Shown in pieces: positions 13,520 to 26,170 of a stretch of DNA of 64,000 nucleotides. This DNA is from Lutraria lutraria. Its lineage: Eukaryota > Mollusca > Bivalvia > Venerida > Mactridae. The notes beneath the pieces were generated by a model. That model ran no database searches. It saw only the letters and a list, made by a program, of their open reading frames with translations, and was not told the DNA's origin. The stretch spans positions 37,364,366-37,428,365 of the forward strand of contig OZ026833.1 of the NCBI GenBank assembly GCA_964023205.1, in the 5' to 3' direction. The position numbers were made by a program, and so were the translations under genes. Each line of letters starts with the position of its first letter. Within the stretch, counting starts at the first letter, position 1.

Positions 13520-15192
13520 ATAGACATTTGCGGTTTAAGACGGTGACGGTGGTGGACATCGGATTTGGGATTAAATTCGGGGGTCATCTCAAAATTATTG
13601 ATACATACTTTTGTAAAGGGCAAGCTAGTGTTACTAATTATTGTGTTTGCATGTCAACTCAAAAAAATGTTTAATTTACAATTTTTTTCATTTTCATAAG
13701 AACTAGAACCAAACCGAGTATACGCATCAATTTCGGTACTTTTTGTAATGAATCTGTTATACGACTCTTGGTTGTCCCGAATTTATTCTGCCAGAGGGCG
13801 TTTCTGCTGTCGCCTGCGTCTACCAGGTACCTGTCGTCAACGTGACTCTTTCCCGTCACTGGCATCGGGCGACTTTGCATTTTCAAGTGACTCCTAAATT
13901 GGTACATACTCAAATCAAAAGCTCTAAGCTGATTCTATGAGAATGTAATCGTAAACAGAAATGCACATTCATGAACAAAACTACTTACGTCTGTATTTGT
14001 CATATTGTTAAAATCAAAATTTGTTAATGAACAAAATACAAGTAAATTAATTCAAAATGATCACGAATCTAGACTATTTATAGTTGTAGTATAATTTACC
14101 CTGACAATGATAGCAACATACCTAAATATACGCATCATATATATTGTAGGACATCTGAATGATGCTCAGCGGTTTGGTTTAATGCGCCACATTAAAGAAA
14201 CTGAGCTACCTTTTCCTACTTGGAGACAAAATAGGGAAACTTAACATCATACCTATGACTAAACTTCGTCTAGAAAATTGAAGGCTACAAACCGAGATTT
14301 GTACCCGTCCGTACACATGGTGCTCTGTGTATTCGCTAGTATCTACAGCTACAGCTGAGCGATGGTTTATTGATATGCTACACCAGAAACACTATGACAA
14401 CAATGAGATTGTCAAGCTTAGGACTAAATGTTCACACTGAAAAACAGCTGGACTCTGAACATGTTCTAGATTTAATCAGCCGAAAAAGGAATCGTAAAAT
14501 TACACTGATATTCGATTAGAACTAAATACATTTCGTCATGTGTTTTTGCGTAAATATTGAAGGTACATGTAGATCTACTGTTTTGCTGTTCGCATTTGAT
14601 ATCTGTGGAAATAACAGACATGCGACTTCGTATGCAGTTAGATTTATTGGTCTAATGAATAGTATGTACATGCGAATTATTTGCCAGTGTTAAAAAAATA
14701 TCCTCAGTCAAAAGGTATTGCAGTGTGTGGGGGCAAAAAAGTCATGGAAGATTTTACGAACTTGAAACAGGCATAGATTTTCAAGCGAAATATCTAAAAC
14801 GCACTTGATCCGAGGTACATAATAACCCACACGAGCATTCAAAAATTTTGCGTACACACCATTATTGGTCAAGCTACGCCCCTAGAAGGTACCGAAAATT
14901 AAACAGATATATTCGACAGTATCGTCTTTATGTTGAGCTCAAGTGTTATAAATCAGTAGGAACAATATGAAGACATCGTCGGGAAAGTGTTACCACGTGT
15001 AATAAATATTCGCTGGATCGTGTGTGCCGGAGAAAAGCAAATCGGTTTAATTCTGTAAATATGGCTTGATATTAAAATAACATGCATGTACTCCAATGTG
15101 ATTCATTTTCATTATAAATGTGAGACGACCCCTTTAATTTAATCCGAAGTTCAACACCGTCACCGTCACCGTCTTAAATCGCAAATGTCTAT
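13520..15192. mobile_element. Element with about 72-bp terminal inverted repeats, likely a nonautonomous DNA transposon
   Basis: The left end (13520-13591) reads 'atagacatttgcggtttaag', then 'acggtgacggtg...ggattaaatt...ggggtcatctc'. The right end (15123-15192) is its reverse complement with about three quarters identity ('gacgacccc...aatttaatcc...caccgtcaccgt', then 'cttaaatcgcaaatgtctat'). The total is about 1.67 kb. I could not find a convincing target-site duplication. The interior contains a more GC-rich patch at about 13720-13910, open for 80 codons on the minus strand, which I do not recognise; no transposase motif is visible. Superfamily unassigned. Confidence 0.65.
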
Positions 15193-15274
15193 CATGAAGA
15201 TTAAGGTGAATATGGCCACGGTAAGTTTGTATATGGCTCTTCAAAATATTTTGGGAAAATTGGTAACAACTGAT

Positions 15275-15865
15275 TTGATTTCTCTACATTTTGATAGTGA
15301 AATGGCATAAATAAAAAAACTGAGCCCCAGTAACTGACCAAATTGTTATTTTAAGTGTGATACGATTCTTTTTACACAATTTTGTGCGTTGACAAAATAT
15401 CGCACATACATACATGTATTTAGCGTGTTCACTGTCTTCCCTTTTTGAGTTACACACATTATTACGATTTATGAAAACATGGCATGTTTGACATCATAGA
15501 AATCAGTTTGAACACAACACACCAATATATTTAACAGAGACGACATTGTATAAATATCAACACATTTCGTGAACTCTAGATAAAAACGTGCTTCACGAAT
15601 CCCTTATATTTACTAAAGCAAACATCTTTTATGACTGTATTTATCGCACATTCTTTCTTTTGTTATGCATTTAATACCTAATCCAATCATCCACACATTC
15701 CGAACATGAACCATATAAAACGATGTCCAAATCAAGGGAAGCAAATCGAATAATTGGCAAAAGTGCTTGACTGGGCTGTCGCCTTTCACAGATTTACAGA
15801 TGATAATCATTAAGGCGAACATGGTTCAGACGATTTTTTTCGCTTTACAAGGAAAACATTAATAT
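15275..15865 (+). repeat. Left arm of a ~570-bp inverted repeat pair
   Basis: This stretch matches the reverse complement of about 21425-21990 along its whole length. Shared words, in order, are 'actgaccaa', 'gtgtgatacgattc', 'aattttgtgcgttgacaaaa', 'catagaaatcagtttgaa', 'aacgtgcttcacgaatcc' and 'acagatttacagatgat'. The arms are clearly diverged. They bracket about 5.6 kb holding the LINE/SINE nest, so they could be two independent copies of one dispersed repeat or the arms of an old, larger element. Confidence 0.8.
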
Positions 15866-16784
15866 AGTATAGCATTTTTTCTGCGTCTTTATACCTATAC
15901 AATTAAGTTTTTATTGTGTTATCTTAAGTGAAAACTATTATGCCTTTCATAAAGCTAATAGACCTGATATTTTCCTTAAAATCTGGCACTCCTTTTCTGT
16001 CTTCTTGGCTACACACCGACCTGACTCATAACCTTGTCAATTATTGTTGTTTGTTTATATATTTGTTTTGTTTCGCTAGCTTTCAAACCCTTATGCACTA
16101 CCTAAGATCTTAGTGTTTTCCTAAAACAGAAAAAAATATACATGACTACACCCATTACCTTATTTTGTAAACTTTGTTAATTGTTGTTATGCTAGATGTT
16201 AATTGTCCCACTCAATCCAACCTACAACAACTGATATTACTTCATATTTTTGCATATATTGCAGGATTTAATAACTTTGATAATACTTCTTAATAGTCAA
16301 CAATGAAAAAAAATAATATATTCAACACTGGAAACTATTCTGACATAGGCCTACGTACCATGTAAATACTTTATCTGTTGTTAAGGGAAGAAAATATATA
16401 AAATTCTGGTAGAATACACTTATAATAACTGAAGAAAGTTTATGTAACTATTTAACATAAATTATATATTGTGGTATGTCAAAATATATATTGCCTTTTG
16501 AATAAAGAATATTACAAAAAAAGTTTTTACATTGTGTTTAGGTTATTTCCATGTCCCGAACAATAATTTGGCATCTTAAATAGAAAATAGTTCGCGCCAT
16601 AAGTGCATTCATTTGGTATGACATGGTATTTCAACTTCAAATATTTACTGCATTAAAACATACATGTTTTATAACAAATATATATACAAACTATGATGTT
16701 ATAAGACATGGTCAAAAGAACACAATGATGTCGGTATTTTGGATGTAATGATGATACAATACTATAAAGGCAATAACAACTGTT
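15866..16784. other. No recognisable feature
   Basis: AT-rich sequence. The 61-codon frame at 15928-16113 has no recognisable domain. Confidence 0.35.
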
Positions 16785-16835
16785 ATGTTTGTTTATATCG
16801 AGTTTAACGCCCCTTTTCAACAGTCAGAGTCATAT

Positions 16836-17019
16836 TCAAATAAATAGATACTTTATTTCAAATTCATTAGGCCGGAGACCTATGTGAACATATATACAAC
16901 ATATATTGACATACATTACAATAGACGTAATAGAAGGCAACTGGTCAATATTAACAAGGGAACATTGTTGTAGTCGTTAATAACAATATTATAGACACTA
17001 TACATATTTAATGGTACAA

Positions 17020-17065
<46 letters not shown>

Positions 17066-18872
17066 GGGGGGGGGGGGTCGAAAGTGATGTACATTTTCTT
17101 GTTCTTTGACAAGAGAAAACAATAAAATCTCACTTATAGTCTGAACATAACATAAAGATGAAAGTAAACAACAATATATATTAAGTATATCATGATACGC
17201 ATCTGAGAAAAAAGAAAGAGGAAAAGATGAGAGAACAAGTTTTTTCGACGGAGAAGGTGTACACTTTTGTGTTTTGATTTTGCGTTTATATGACAATACG
17301 TAAGTTACATGACATAAAACATAACATAATATGAAACTATTATGCAAAAAAGTATCAACATAAAATATCAAAGGCATCATATTCTAATTTGCAAGTAATA
17401 CAACAATAAAAACGAACTATACAAAACAAGATGATGTATAAACATTTATTACCTATGTGAGTAATGATGATAGTTACGAAATGTAGCAACAAAGATTTAT
17501 TCAAGAAGTGAATCTCGATTTTGAAAAGCTTTAAAAATATAGACGCTGAGATTTTTAATTTCTAATTCATTTTTACTGCTAAATAATTGTTTAATTTTAA
17601 ACATGCTAGGTCTTGTCCAGTAATATCTTTTTATATATTTTTGCGTAGATCGGTGTATGAAGAACATTCCAAAATAAAGTGATATTCATCCTCAATTTTA
17701 TCACAAATTAGACATTTCCTATTTTCTATCGGTATACTTCTCGGTTTGTGCCATCTGCCTGACTCTATTTTTAAATTATTGGACGAAACTATTAGCCTAG
17801 TCATAGCTATCTGATACTTACTTATATCAATGCATTTTAGATAAAATTGATGTTCAAAATGAATGATAGATCTAAAAAAGATTGCCCTACTTGAGTTTTC
17901 TAAACGACTATGCCAGTTTTGAATTTTATTATCTATAAGACGTTGTTTGAAAATGATCAGAAATATTTTAGCATCACCTACATTTTGTGTTAACCAAACG
18001 TCGTAAAAGCCTAGCTCTGACAAGAGGTTACGGACTGATGTAACCCATGAAACTTTGTTTGGATAAAGATCCGAATCTTCTTTTAGTTGATTGTATATAA
18101 TTTTACAAAATTTTATTTCATTGCATGTTTGTATTTTTAGCCAATATTTAATTATTTTGAGAAAGCGATAAAATTTCAAATCAAACCGGCCTAATATACA
18201 ATTGACAAAATCATTTTGAGTACTCTTTTTAACATTTAAAATACGTTTGCAGTATAAAGTATACACACGTTCAATATTAGTTGCTTTGTTGAAGCCCCAT
18301 ACCTCACATGAATAATTCATAATTGGTAAAATCAACTTGTCAAAGAGTTCTAATCTATGACTAACCGTTACATACGGAAAATTAAGCAAATATCTATTTA
18401 ATCTAAAAACGGCTTTTTGTGCTTTACCAGCTAAACTAATTTGTGTTGCATTAAAGGAACCACCTTGTGTAAAGACAATACCTAGATAGGAAAAAGAATT
18501 TACGATTTCTAAAACTTGGTCACCAAAGGTGAACTGAATATCGCGTGGCAATAATCCCGCTTTTCTAAATACAATTATTTTAGTTTTATTGACATTAACT
18601 TTTAATTTCCATCTTTTGCAATAGTTGAACAATAAATCTAAACCTTTCTGAAGACCTTCTGCTGACTCCGAAAAAATCACAATATCGTCAGCATATAATA
18701 AAAGAAATAGTTTTGTCATTTGAACATCTATTCCATCAAAAGTGTTTAAACTCAAATACTCCTCAAGATCGTTTAAAAACATAGAAAATAGAAACGGTGA
18801 TAAACATTCGCCTTGGCGGACACCTAACATACAAGAAAAATCAGCACTAAGCATATTATTATGTTTTACACA
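16836..18872 (-). mobile_element. 5'-truncated non-LTR retrotransposon (LINE) inserted in a SINE
   Basis: The element lies between two copies of TCATAT (16830-16835 and 18873-18878), a 6-bp target-site duplication made from SINE sequence. The body on the minus strand is the C-terminal half of a reverse transcriptase (17497-18872) followed by a ~660-bp 3' region with a (GA)n run at about 17024-17058 and a G run at 17065-17077. It ends near 'aataaagtatctatttattt', with no long poly(A). The 5' truncation cuts inside the reverse-transcriptase domain, just before the motif-B region, as expected from incomplete target-primed reverse transcription. Confidence 0.9.
17497..18872 (-). pseudogene. LINE reverse transcriptase, C-terminal half, one frameshift
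   Basis: The frame is open from the truncation point for over 400 codons. Counting from the first methionine (18854), visible motifs are GVRQGE (11-16, motif B region), YADD (54-57, the catalytic Asp pair), a basic thumb-like stretch to about residue 95, FSYLGIVF (121-128), and a C-X2-C-X7-H-X4-C zinc-knuckle-like motif (381-397). The frame ends at a stop at 17631. However, a one-base loss in an A-run near 17642-17646 explains that stop: in the next frame the protein continues with good coding character to a stop at 17497-17499. The N-terminal part (endonuclease, motifs 0-A) is missing, so this copy cannot encode an active enzyme. The clade was not determined. The same family as the copy at 23025-24325. 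Confidence 0.9.
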
Positions 18873-19043
18873 TCATATGAGACGGGCAGTTCACCTAACC
18901 ATCGTTCCTGGGAAGAAGCAGTACTAGACTTCCATCCTCCTTATGAAACCACCTGCTTTCTCACATAAAGAGATATGGTCGGTAGCAGGGCTCGAATTCA
19001 CGACCCTCCATCAGTGAACAATGCACTTCGAGCCACGGATCTA

Positions 19044-21424
19044 TAAAATGTTTCTAATTTTATCGCTGTTGTCGTCTTATAATGTTGTTAATACTGTGTA
19101 ATGAGTTTTGCGACATCATACGCAACCTGGTTATAAATACTTTTAAATAATTTTTATAAACAATGGATGCGACAAGGGAACGCAAGAAACGCTATTTATT
19201 CTTTCCGTTCTGATATGGTGAATGTAGAAATATAGTAAATCACGCTTCTAGATCAAACATTTATAACAGACTTTTTGGTAAGATCTCGATCACACGAAAT
19301 GGGAGTTTTCGTACCCCGGGGTCTAAACCATGATATTGTCTTACCTCATGTAGGATTGTACGTGATATTAATGAAACATTGACATACTGTACAAAAATGA
19401 CACAATCACTGTATATACACCTAATCGTGGCTATTGGTTTTCAAATTTAAGGAAACAATCGTAATTAAACGATTTTTAAACAAATGTTCTGGAACAAAGC
19501 GCATGCGCACATGGAAATGGTGCAATTATTATTGTCTAGCTTTAAATGTTGGCATGTATAACTGGTGTTATTATCAGCTAGAGAAGGTTTCTTCGTGGAA
19601 CAACCTGGTCAAATCAGACTTTGGAGATTCTGAACGATTTTGACATTTTGACCTGTCGTGACTAAAATATGAGTAAAAATGATTAAATCTAGAATTAATA
19701 CTATACATGTACTTTACAGCATTAATACATTAATATCAAATAGAATCAAATTCTATATTTCCCTCTTCAAACATGGTGTGGAATGAGAAGGTTTAATTAG
19801 ATATATGAACTTATTGAAAAATAATATACTTAGTCTAGTATATTGCTTGTTACCTTTAATGTAATCATTCAAACCCAACATCAAACTTGCATATTTAAAA
19901 CATATTTCCAGACAGCAACAATTCTGCATTCCCATGAATTATGATCAATTATAGTGTGTTCTTCCAAAATAGTCGCAATTTCCTAAAGTAATGGGTGCAC
20001 ACAATACCTTCCTTGACTGGACACCTTAACACATACAAAACATCAGAATGTTTAAAGTGAACAGTGAGGAATACTTTTGTAATTATATTGACATTGTAGT
20101 GCAGAGTACAGTCCGATTCGGGTGATTTGTCCGAAAATGGCGTCCCCCCCCCCCCGCATTTGTAATCAGCAACATGTAGCGGCGATTTTCGTCGCTAGTC
20201 ACCTCAATGTATCAGTACTGTATGAATGTACGGTACAACAGCACCATCTAAATGTTGTCTTAATATGCAGATGATCACTGAGTTAAGTTAGAATCTATTT
20301 GTTATGTGTCGTGCTATGTGATAATTTAATTCATGTTGCGGGTAACCAGAAGTTGTTAACTAATTCATTTTTTCAGTATAATATATTAAGTTTTACAATT
20401 ACAATTTTCCAGCAACATTTGGTAAATTTTCCATATTTAGTGTATGGCCAAATTTTTTTAAACATGATTTATAATGGGCTGTAGAAACTATTACAATACA
20501 AAACATAGTATATCTACCATTCATACTAAATAGTAAGTGTTAATTCATATACTTTGCCGTTTCTTGATCATTAACCTTAAAGTTTGTTATGTATGCATCT
20601 GCTTTCACAAAAAAACACCACGTCATCATGATGTTCATTCTTGTCTAATATCATAAAAACACGCCAATAAATTGCTAAGATACAGGACACAGAATGTGTG
20701 GTGTACAATGTGTGTTAGATCTAGTTTTACTCTTTACATGTAAGTGCAACTTTGACTTAAGAATCTGTGTTACCAGCTTGTGTGCTTGCATGAGTCACAC
20801 TCTCCCCATATGTAGAATATTTGTACCAATGCAATTGTCTATCAACCTGTCCTACGAATGTAGTGTTACAGTCCTAATACAGTGTTACAGATTGTTTTAA
20901 AGTCCCATTTTGCTGTAGAACATATATATTAAAAACTAATACTATCCATATACTTTACATTGGAAACGGGAGTATAATAATTATGTGTTAATGTACTTCT
21001 TTGCATCATTTCGATTGACCAAACAAATAAACATTCAACGTTTAAGATAAAAATATGGTAGACTGGTGTATACATGTATACATTCATGGCTTCTGGTCCC
21101 CCTTAATTCAGTGTATACGGTGCAACCTCTCCAAAGCAACACCTATTGGGAGTAGCAAAATTATGTTGTTGTTGAGAGGTTATTACTATAGAGAGTTTAT
21201 ACTAATAGTTAAAATGTGTAGAGGAAAATGATCATGCTATTGTTAAAGAGAGTTTGCTCAAAACAGGGGATATCATTGAATATTATCCAATTAAATTTAA
21301 CCAGATTTTGATAGCGAACTATCTTTTATCTAAGACGCCAAATCGTTGTTCGTGACATGGAAATGACCTTAACACAATGGAAACTTAATTGTACATGTAT
21401 AAAGAACCAGAAAAAGTTTTTATT
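19044..21424. other. No recognisable gene; short poly-C tract
   Basis: AT-rich DNA with scattered frames under 70 codons and none of recognisable character. A run of 12 C lies at 20144-20155. Confidence 0.35.
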
Positions 21425-21990
21425 CATTTTTTTCCTCTAATAGCGAAAAATAGTCCTTAAGCGAGTTCACCATAATGGTTGTCATCTGTAAATCTATAAA
21501 GGGCGACAATCTAGTCCAGTATTTTTTGACAAGTATTCGATTTACTTCCCTTCATTTGAACATCGTTTTATACGGTTTATGTTTGGTATGTGTAGATAAT
21601 TGAATGATGTATTAAATACATAACAAAAGAATGTGCGATACTTAGAGTAATATGATTATAATATAATTTGCTATAATGAATACAAAGGGATTCGTGAAGC
21701 ACGTTTTTATATGAGTTCACGAAATCTGTTCGCATTTACACAAATACTTCTCTGTTAGAGTATCGATGTGTTATATTCAAACTGATTTCTATGATATCAA
21801 ACATACCATATTTTCATAAATGGTAGTAATTTGTGTAACTCAAAAAAGGGACGAAAGTGAACACACTATATACTTGTAGGTACGTGCGATATTTTGTCAA
21901 CGCACAAAATTGTGTTAAAGAATCATATCACACTGAAAATAACGTTTTGGTCAGTTGCCGGGACCCGGTTTTTTTATCCATGTCATTTCA
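21425..21990 (-). repeat. Right arm of the ~570-bp inverted repeat pair
   Basis: Reverse complement of 15275-15865. It contains 'ggattcgtgaagcacgtttt', 'ttcaaactgatttctatga' and 'ttttgtcaacgcacaaaatt' in the opposite order and strand. The homology fades near 21990 at 'cagtatctaacattt'. The 79-codon frame across it is not shared by the other arm and is not counted as a gene. Confidence 0.8.
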
Positions 21991-23024
21991 GTATCTAACA
22001 TTTAATAATATAAAAAGAAAAACAGAACACATTGGAAATAAAAACTATATCTACAAATATATGTATATATTTATAGAAGGTGTACACATTAAGTAAAATA
22101 TACAAAACATTTTACTTATTTTCAATGTGGCCCTCTTAGGCCAAGGGCCCATAATCGAAACCCTCCCCCCTAGCGGGATTTTGGTACACCTATATATTTT
22201 TGAAGCTTAGGGTATATGTTAACAAATTCCGGTTGTTGGAAGATAAACGGATGCTGGATAAGCAAATGGTCGGGATGTTTCCATGGCAACCAGCAATATT
22301 TCTAAGATTTAGCTTTATCATATTAAATACGCAAAAATGTTGTTTATTTCGGTTATAAAACCTACAAAATAGCTTTAAAATATTATCAATATAATTATAT
22401 ATCCCAGGCATATTTTGTTATTGATTTGCTCATTTGCATATTCATGAATATTGATGAGAATCTAAAAAATGGGCTTAAGTTGTTAAAATATGACCTTATA
22501 TGGCAAATGAGTATCTTATGTTCTTTCATTTTTATTTGAAAAGGTTTCAAATGACTAATAAATGGTCGGATGTTGTTTATCTATTCATTTACTGTTCAAT
22601 ACACACATGGTATTGCTTTAGTATAGCTAGAAAGTGGGTGGGGTAAATTGAAATTTGATAAATAAATGATTTTATGACAAATGACAAAGTAAATTCGCAT
22701 ATACTTAATACAACAACATACTCTATGCACAAAATTGTTTGTTTGAATGCAATATACCATTGTGCATGTGTCTGCTTTATACCCCCCCCCCCCCCCCTGA
22801 AAATGGGATATTATATATATCATCAAGAGATAGCGGAAATATCTAAAGAATCATGATAAACTTAACAGCATTACTACATTTGTCACAATGTTGTAAGTTC
22901 TTTATCAATAGTCTTATATTACATTTGTTTGTATTTAAGACTTATAGTCAACAACATAGATATGCGCAGAAGCAAACACTTGCATGTTAATGTCTCATTC
23001 TGAATAGCACTATTGTATACTCTC
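21991..23024. other. No recognisable gene; poly-C tract
   Basis: Contains a run of 16 C at 22782-22797 and the word 'cccctagcgggatttt' at about 22166. That word recurs inverted at about 26580, so a small dispersed repeat fragment is likely at both places. Confidence 0.35.
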
Positions 23025-24325
23025 ATGGAATCGCAAGCAGGTTTTAGGGCCGGAATGGTTACGATTGACAACATATTTGTACTGCATAGATTAATTAAAT
23101 TAATTCAAATCATGTAATTATTAATAATGTACTTTTATCGATTACTCTAAAGCTGTCAATTATTTGGTTAGCCGAAATATGTGGTATACACTTTATAATT
23201 CAGGGCAAAGAGGGAAGTTATATAAGGTCATTAAGTCCATGGATGTATTATCAAATTACAACCAGAGTAAAATTTAATAATGAGACCGGCGAAATATTCG
23301 AAGGTCATGGGGGAAAGCTTGTCGCCTTTTCTATTTTCCTTGTACCTTAATGATCTGGATGACCAACTTTTAAACGGAGCAAAAGGCATTGATTTAGGTT
23401 TTATAAAAATGTTTTTATTGATGTATGCCGATGACATCATGATATTTGTTAACTCATCAGAAGAATTACAAAGTAATCTTAACATATTGGCTGTATACTG
23501 TGATCGTTGGAAACTTACTGTTAACAAAAATAATTAATATATTCAAAGAAGGAGGACGTTTGCCAACAGACCTTAAAGTTTTCTACCAAAGTTGTGAATA
23601 GGAGATCGTTAACAAATTTGCGTATCTTGGAATAGTGTTTTCATTTGGAGGGTCCTTTGTAGAAACGCATAAAACAAATTAGGTGAACAGGCTAAAAATC
23701 CATCTTTACATTAAGAAAATGTCTATATAGATTTCATAACATAACAGTGTCCGGCACTCTAGAATTGTTTGATTAGCAATTGAAAAACTTCACACTTCGT
23801 ATTGTAAGTCTTTATTATGAGTAAAAAGTAGCACACAAAAATGTGTGCATTTTATATAAGGAGAATTAGGTAGACTGGATTTTTACTCACTAAGAATTAT
23901 GCAAAATATAAAATTTTGGTTAAAAGTTACCAATAAAAGTGAAAGGAAATATATAAACATAATACATGTATACCAAATCATGTTGAAAGATATTGAAAAT
24001 AAACCGTACATCACTAACTGGGCATATAATGTTAAAAATGCATTGCATGAACTAGTATTCTCTAAAGCGTTGTACTCACAGGGTGTAGGTAATACTAAAC
24101 TATTTCTATTATTGTTAAAACAAAGAGTTAAAGACATCGTCAGACAAGAATGGAATAATCGAGTACAAACATCTTATTCCAGGGCTTTTAGGGATTTCTG
24201 CAAATTTTGACAACAGCATGTATCTAGTTAATATGAATATAAAAAATATCTCATAGCTATCACAAGATTTAGGCTTTCTTCTCATCGTTTAAGAATTGAA
24301 ACAGGTCGTGGTTTATTTGTCAAGG
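23025..24325 (+). pseudogene. Decayed LINE reverse transcriptase, same family as the 16836 copy
   Basis: Reverse-transcriptase segments appear in order across several frames. An ESQAGFR-type segment lies at about 23025-23110. A motif A segment, FIDYSKA, begins near 23136 and is followed by a GKLYKVIKSM segment at about 23210-23245. A LSPFLFSLYLNDL segment and YADD lie in the open frame 23280-23537, FAYLGIVF is near 23620, and a long segment (23899-24210) aligns with residues about 230-320 of the 407-residue reading at 17631-18854, including the NTKLFLLLLKQR region. The GVRQGE motif is destroyed (about 23285-23320). At least four frameshifts plus stops make this an old, dead copy. Similarity fades after about 24325, so the zinc-knuckle end is missing. 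This copy retains RT motifs upstream of the truncation point of the other copy. Confidence 0.88.
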
Positions 24326-24969
24326 TTCAAGCCATTTTTCATGATTTTTGCCATTGTCTTTTGAAAAATACGTACATTGTACATGCAATGTTTATCCACT
24401 TCCTTGCTTATAAACGACTACTTATACTTTGAAAAGACTTTTTAAAACTCCGAAACCCAACTCAGTTTTAGGGCTTCCGCAATGAGACATAACCGGCAAA
24501 ATGTTAGATGGCACCCACGAACAATGGTCCCGGATATTTAAGGGAGACTATTTCACCATAGTCTCCCTCTAAGCCAATCCCTGCATAACTATCAGGTAGA
24601 CTACAAGGTTCCTTGCTTTCTGTCCATCTCTACTTCTAAATCATGCAGTTCTCATTTTCGTGTCTAGTATTAATACATGTTGATATTGTGGGATTTTAAT
24701 AAAATGATCACTCAGAGATATTGATATAAATCTAATTACATGTAAATGTGTTGTACTTTACTGTTAGTTGTGTGAACTACCTACTTGAAACTGAAACAAT
24801 GTTGAAAATTGACAGAACTGAAAGAAAAAGAAATTTAATGATATTTGTAACTGGCCATTGTGACGTGTGAAAACCCGTTGCCTATCGCTTGACCGTCAAT
24901 GACACACTGATAAATGGCTTCATGATCACCAGTATCATTAAGCGAATATTGCCTTAGTAGATTTATTAT
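24326..24969. other. No recognisable feature
   Basis: Sequence between the LINE relic and the 85-bp array. I see no gene. Confidence 0.35.
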
Positions 24970-25418
24970 GAATATTGTCATGATGGTCATTTATTATTCT
25001 GCATCAACTAGTACAGTGAATATATTGTCATGACCCTGCACCAACTAGTACAGTGAATATTGTCATGATGGTCATTTATTATCCTGCATCAATTAGTACA
25101 GTGAATATATTGTCATGACCCTGCACCAACTAGTACAGTGAATATTGTCATGATGGTCATTTATTATCCTGCATCAATTAGTACAGTGAATATATTGTCA
25201 TGACCCTGCATCAACTAGTACAGTGAATATTGTCATGATGGTCATTTATTATCCTGCATCAATTAGTACAGTGAATATATTGTCATGACCCTGCATCAAT
25301 TAGTACAGTGAATATTGTCATGATGGTCATTTATTATCCTGCATCAATTAGTACAGTGAATATTGTCATGATGGTCATTTATTATCCCGCATCAACCAGT
25401 ACAGTGAATATTGTCATG
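24970..25418 (+). repeat. 85-bp tandem repeat, about 5 copies
   Basis: The unit runs 'gaatatattgtcatgaccct', 'gcaccaactagtacagt', 'gaatattgtcatgatggtca', then 'tttattatcctgcatcaatt'. Each unit is itself two related halves, both containing 'agtacagtgaatat.ttgtcatga'. Copies are nearly identical, so expansion is recent. No coding signal. Confidence 0.9.
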
Positions 25419-25734
25419 GCTCATGGGGCATCAGGAGTGACTTTCTCCGACTAAATATCTGTGCGTCCAGAAATGTGACCAGAACTGTCACTTCAAATGT
25501 GAGGTATAGGAGGTCCATCGTTGACCCTTACTTTTGTTAATATTTTGCAAAAGACAAAATCTATTTCCGGCAAAAAATCAAGCTATAGTGTTCTTTCAAT
25601 CGTAGCCTAGAATCAACCGACAAATAACAAAGCATATGTGCAGTAATTTGAAATAGTCTATGGATGCATTACATATAACATGTATATTCAAAGTAACCAA
25701 AAGTCATAAATAATTATGTTAAGAAATGTTTTTT

Positions 25735-26170
25735 GTTCACTCATCTGATTGATCAGGTGAGCTTTTACGATCGATGAATGTCCGGCGTCTGTCCACAATT
25801 AGTTTGTTTTACACTCTAGCATCCACAGCTCTTAACCAACCGTAATCAAACTTGGTCACAATGTATACGGACTCAATGTCTCGGCCAAATTCTTATGGGC
25901 GAAATGGGACGAGGACTTCAAGAGTTATGTGCACTTGACTTAGAAACTTTGTTATATTTAGCTTGTATATACTCTCTAGCGCCTTCATTTTTTCACCAAT
26001 CCTAATAATATTTACAGTGAATGTGTATGACCTGAAGGTCTTTGATGAGATTGATTATGGACGAAATTTAATTGGTACTTGCAGAGCAAAGAGCCCCTAT
26101 ATGAGATGAAAACTATATTACCAGGTCATTAATTAAAGTGTCTTTGATCTAGGGCAATCTTGGCCCATTT
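25735..26170 (+). mobile_element. Degenerate dispersed bivalve repeat
   Basis: Begins near 'tcactcatctgattgatcag', continues with 'gtgagcttttacgatcg', 'ccggcgtctgtccac' and 'taatcaaacttggtcaca', and fades near 'gggcaatcttggcccattt'. The pattern matches my memory of interspersed repeats of molluscs. Boundaries are uncertain. Confidence 0.45.

Larger units (their letters stand above)
16785..19043 (-). mobile_element. SINE family A copy split in two by a LINE
   Basis: The SINE 3' tail ('tttatatcgagtttaacgcc' through 'agtcatat') is at 16785-16835. The rest ('gagacgggcagttcaccta' through the tRNA-like head remnant) is at 18879-19043. In the uninterrupted copy at 55259-55484 these two parts are contiguous ('gtcatatgaggcggacagtt'). 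The interruption is exactly the LINE at 16836-18872. The head is shortened: the A-box half is degraded near 19010-19043. Confidence 0.85.

Noticed and set aside
16916..17380. 154-codon minus-strand frame
   Set aside because: It lies in the 3' region of the LINE and includes the (GA)n and poly-G tract; low-complexity reading.
24970..25418. CRISPR-like regular array
   Set aside because: Units are contiguous 85-base tandem repeats without unique spacers, in a eukaryotic setting.
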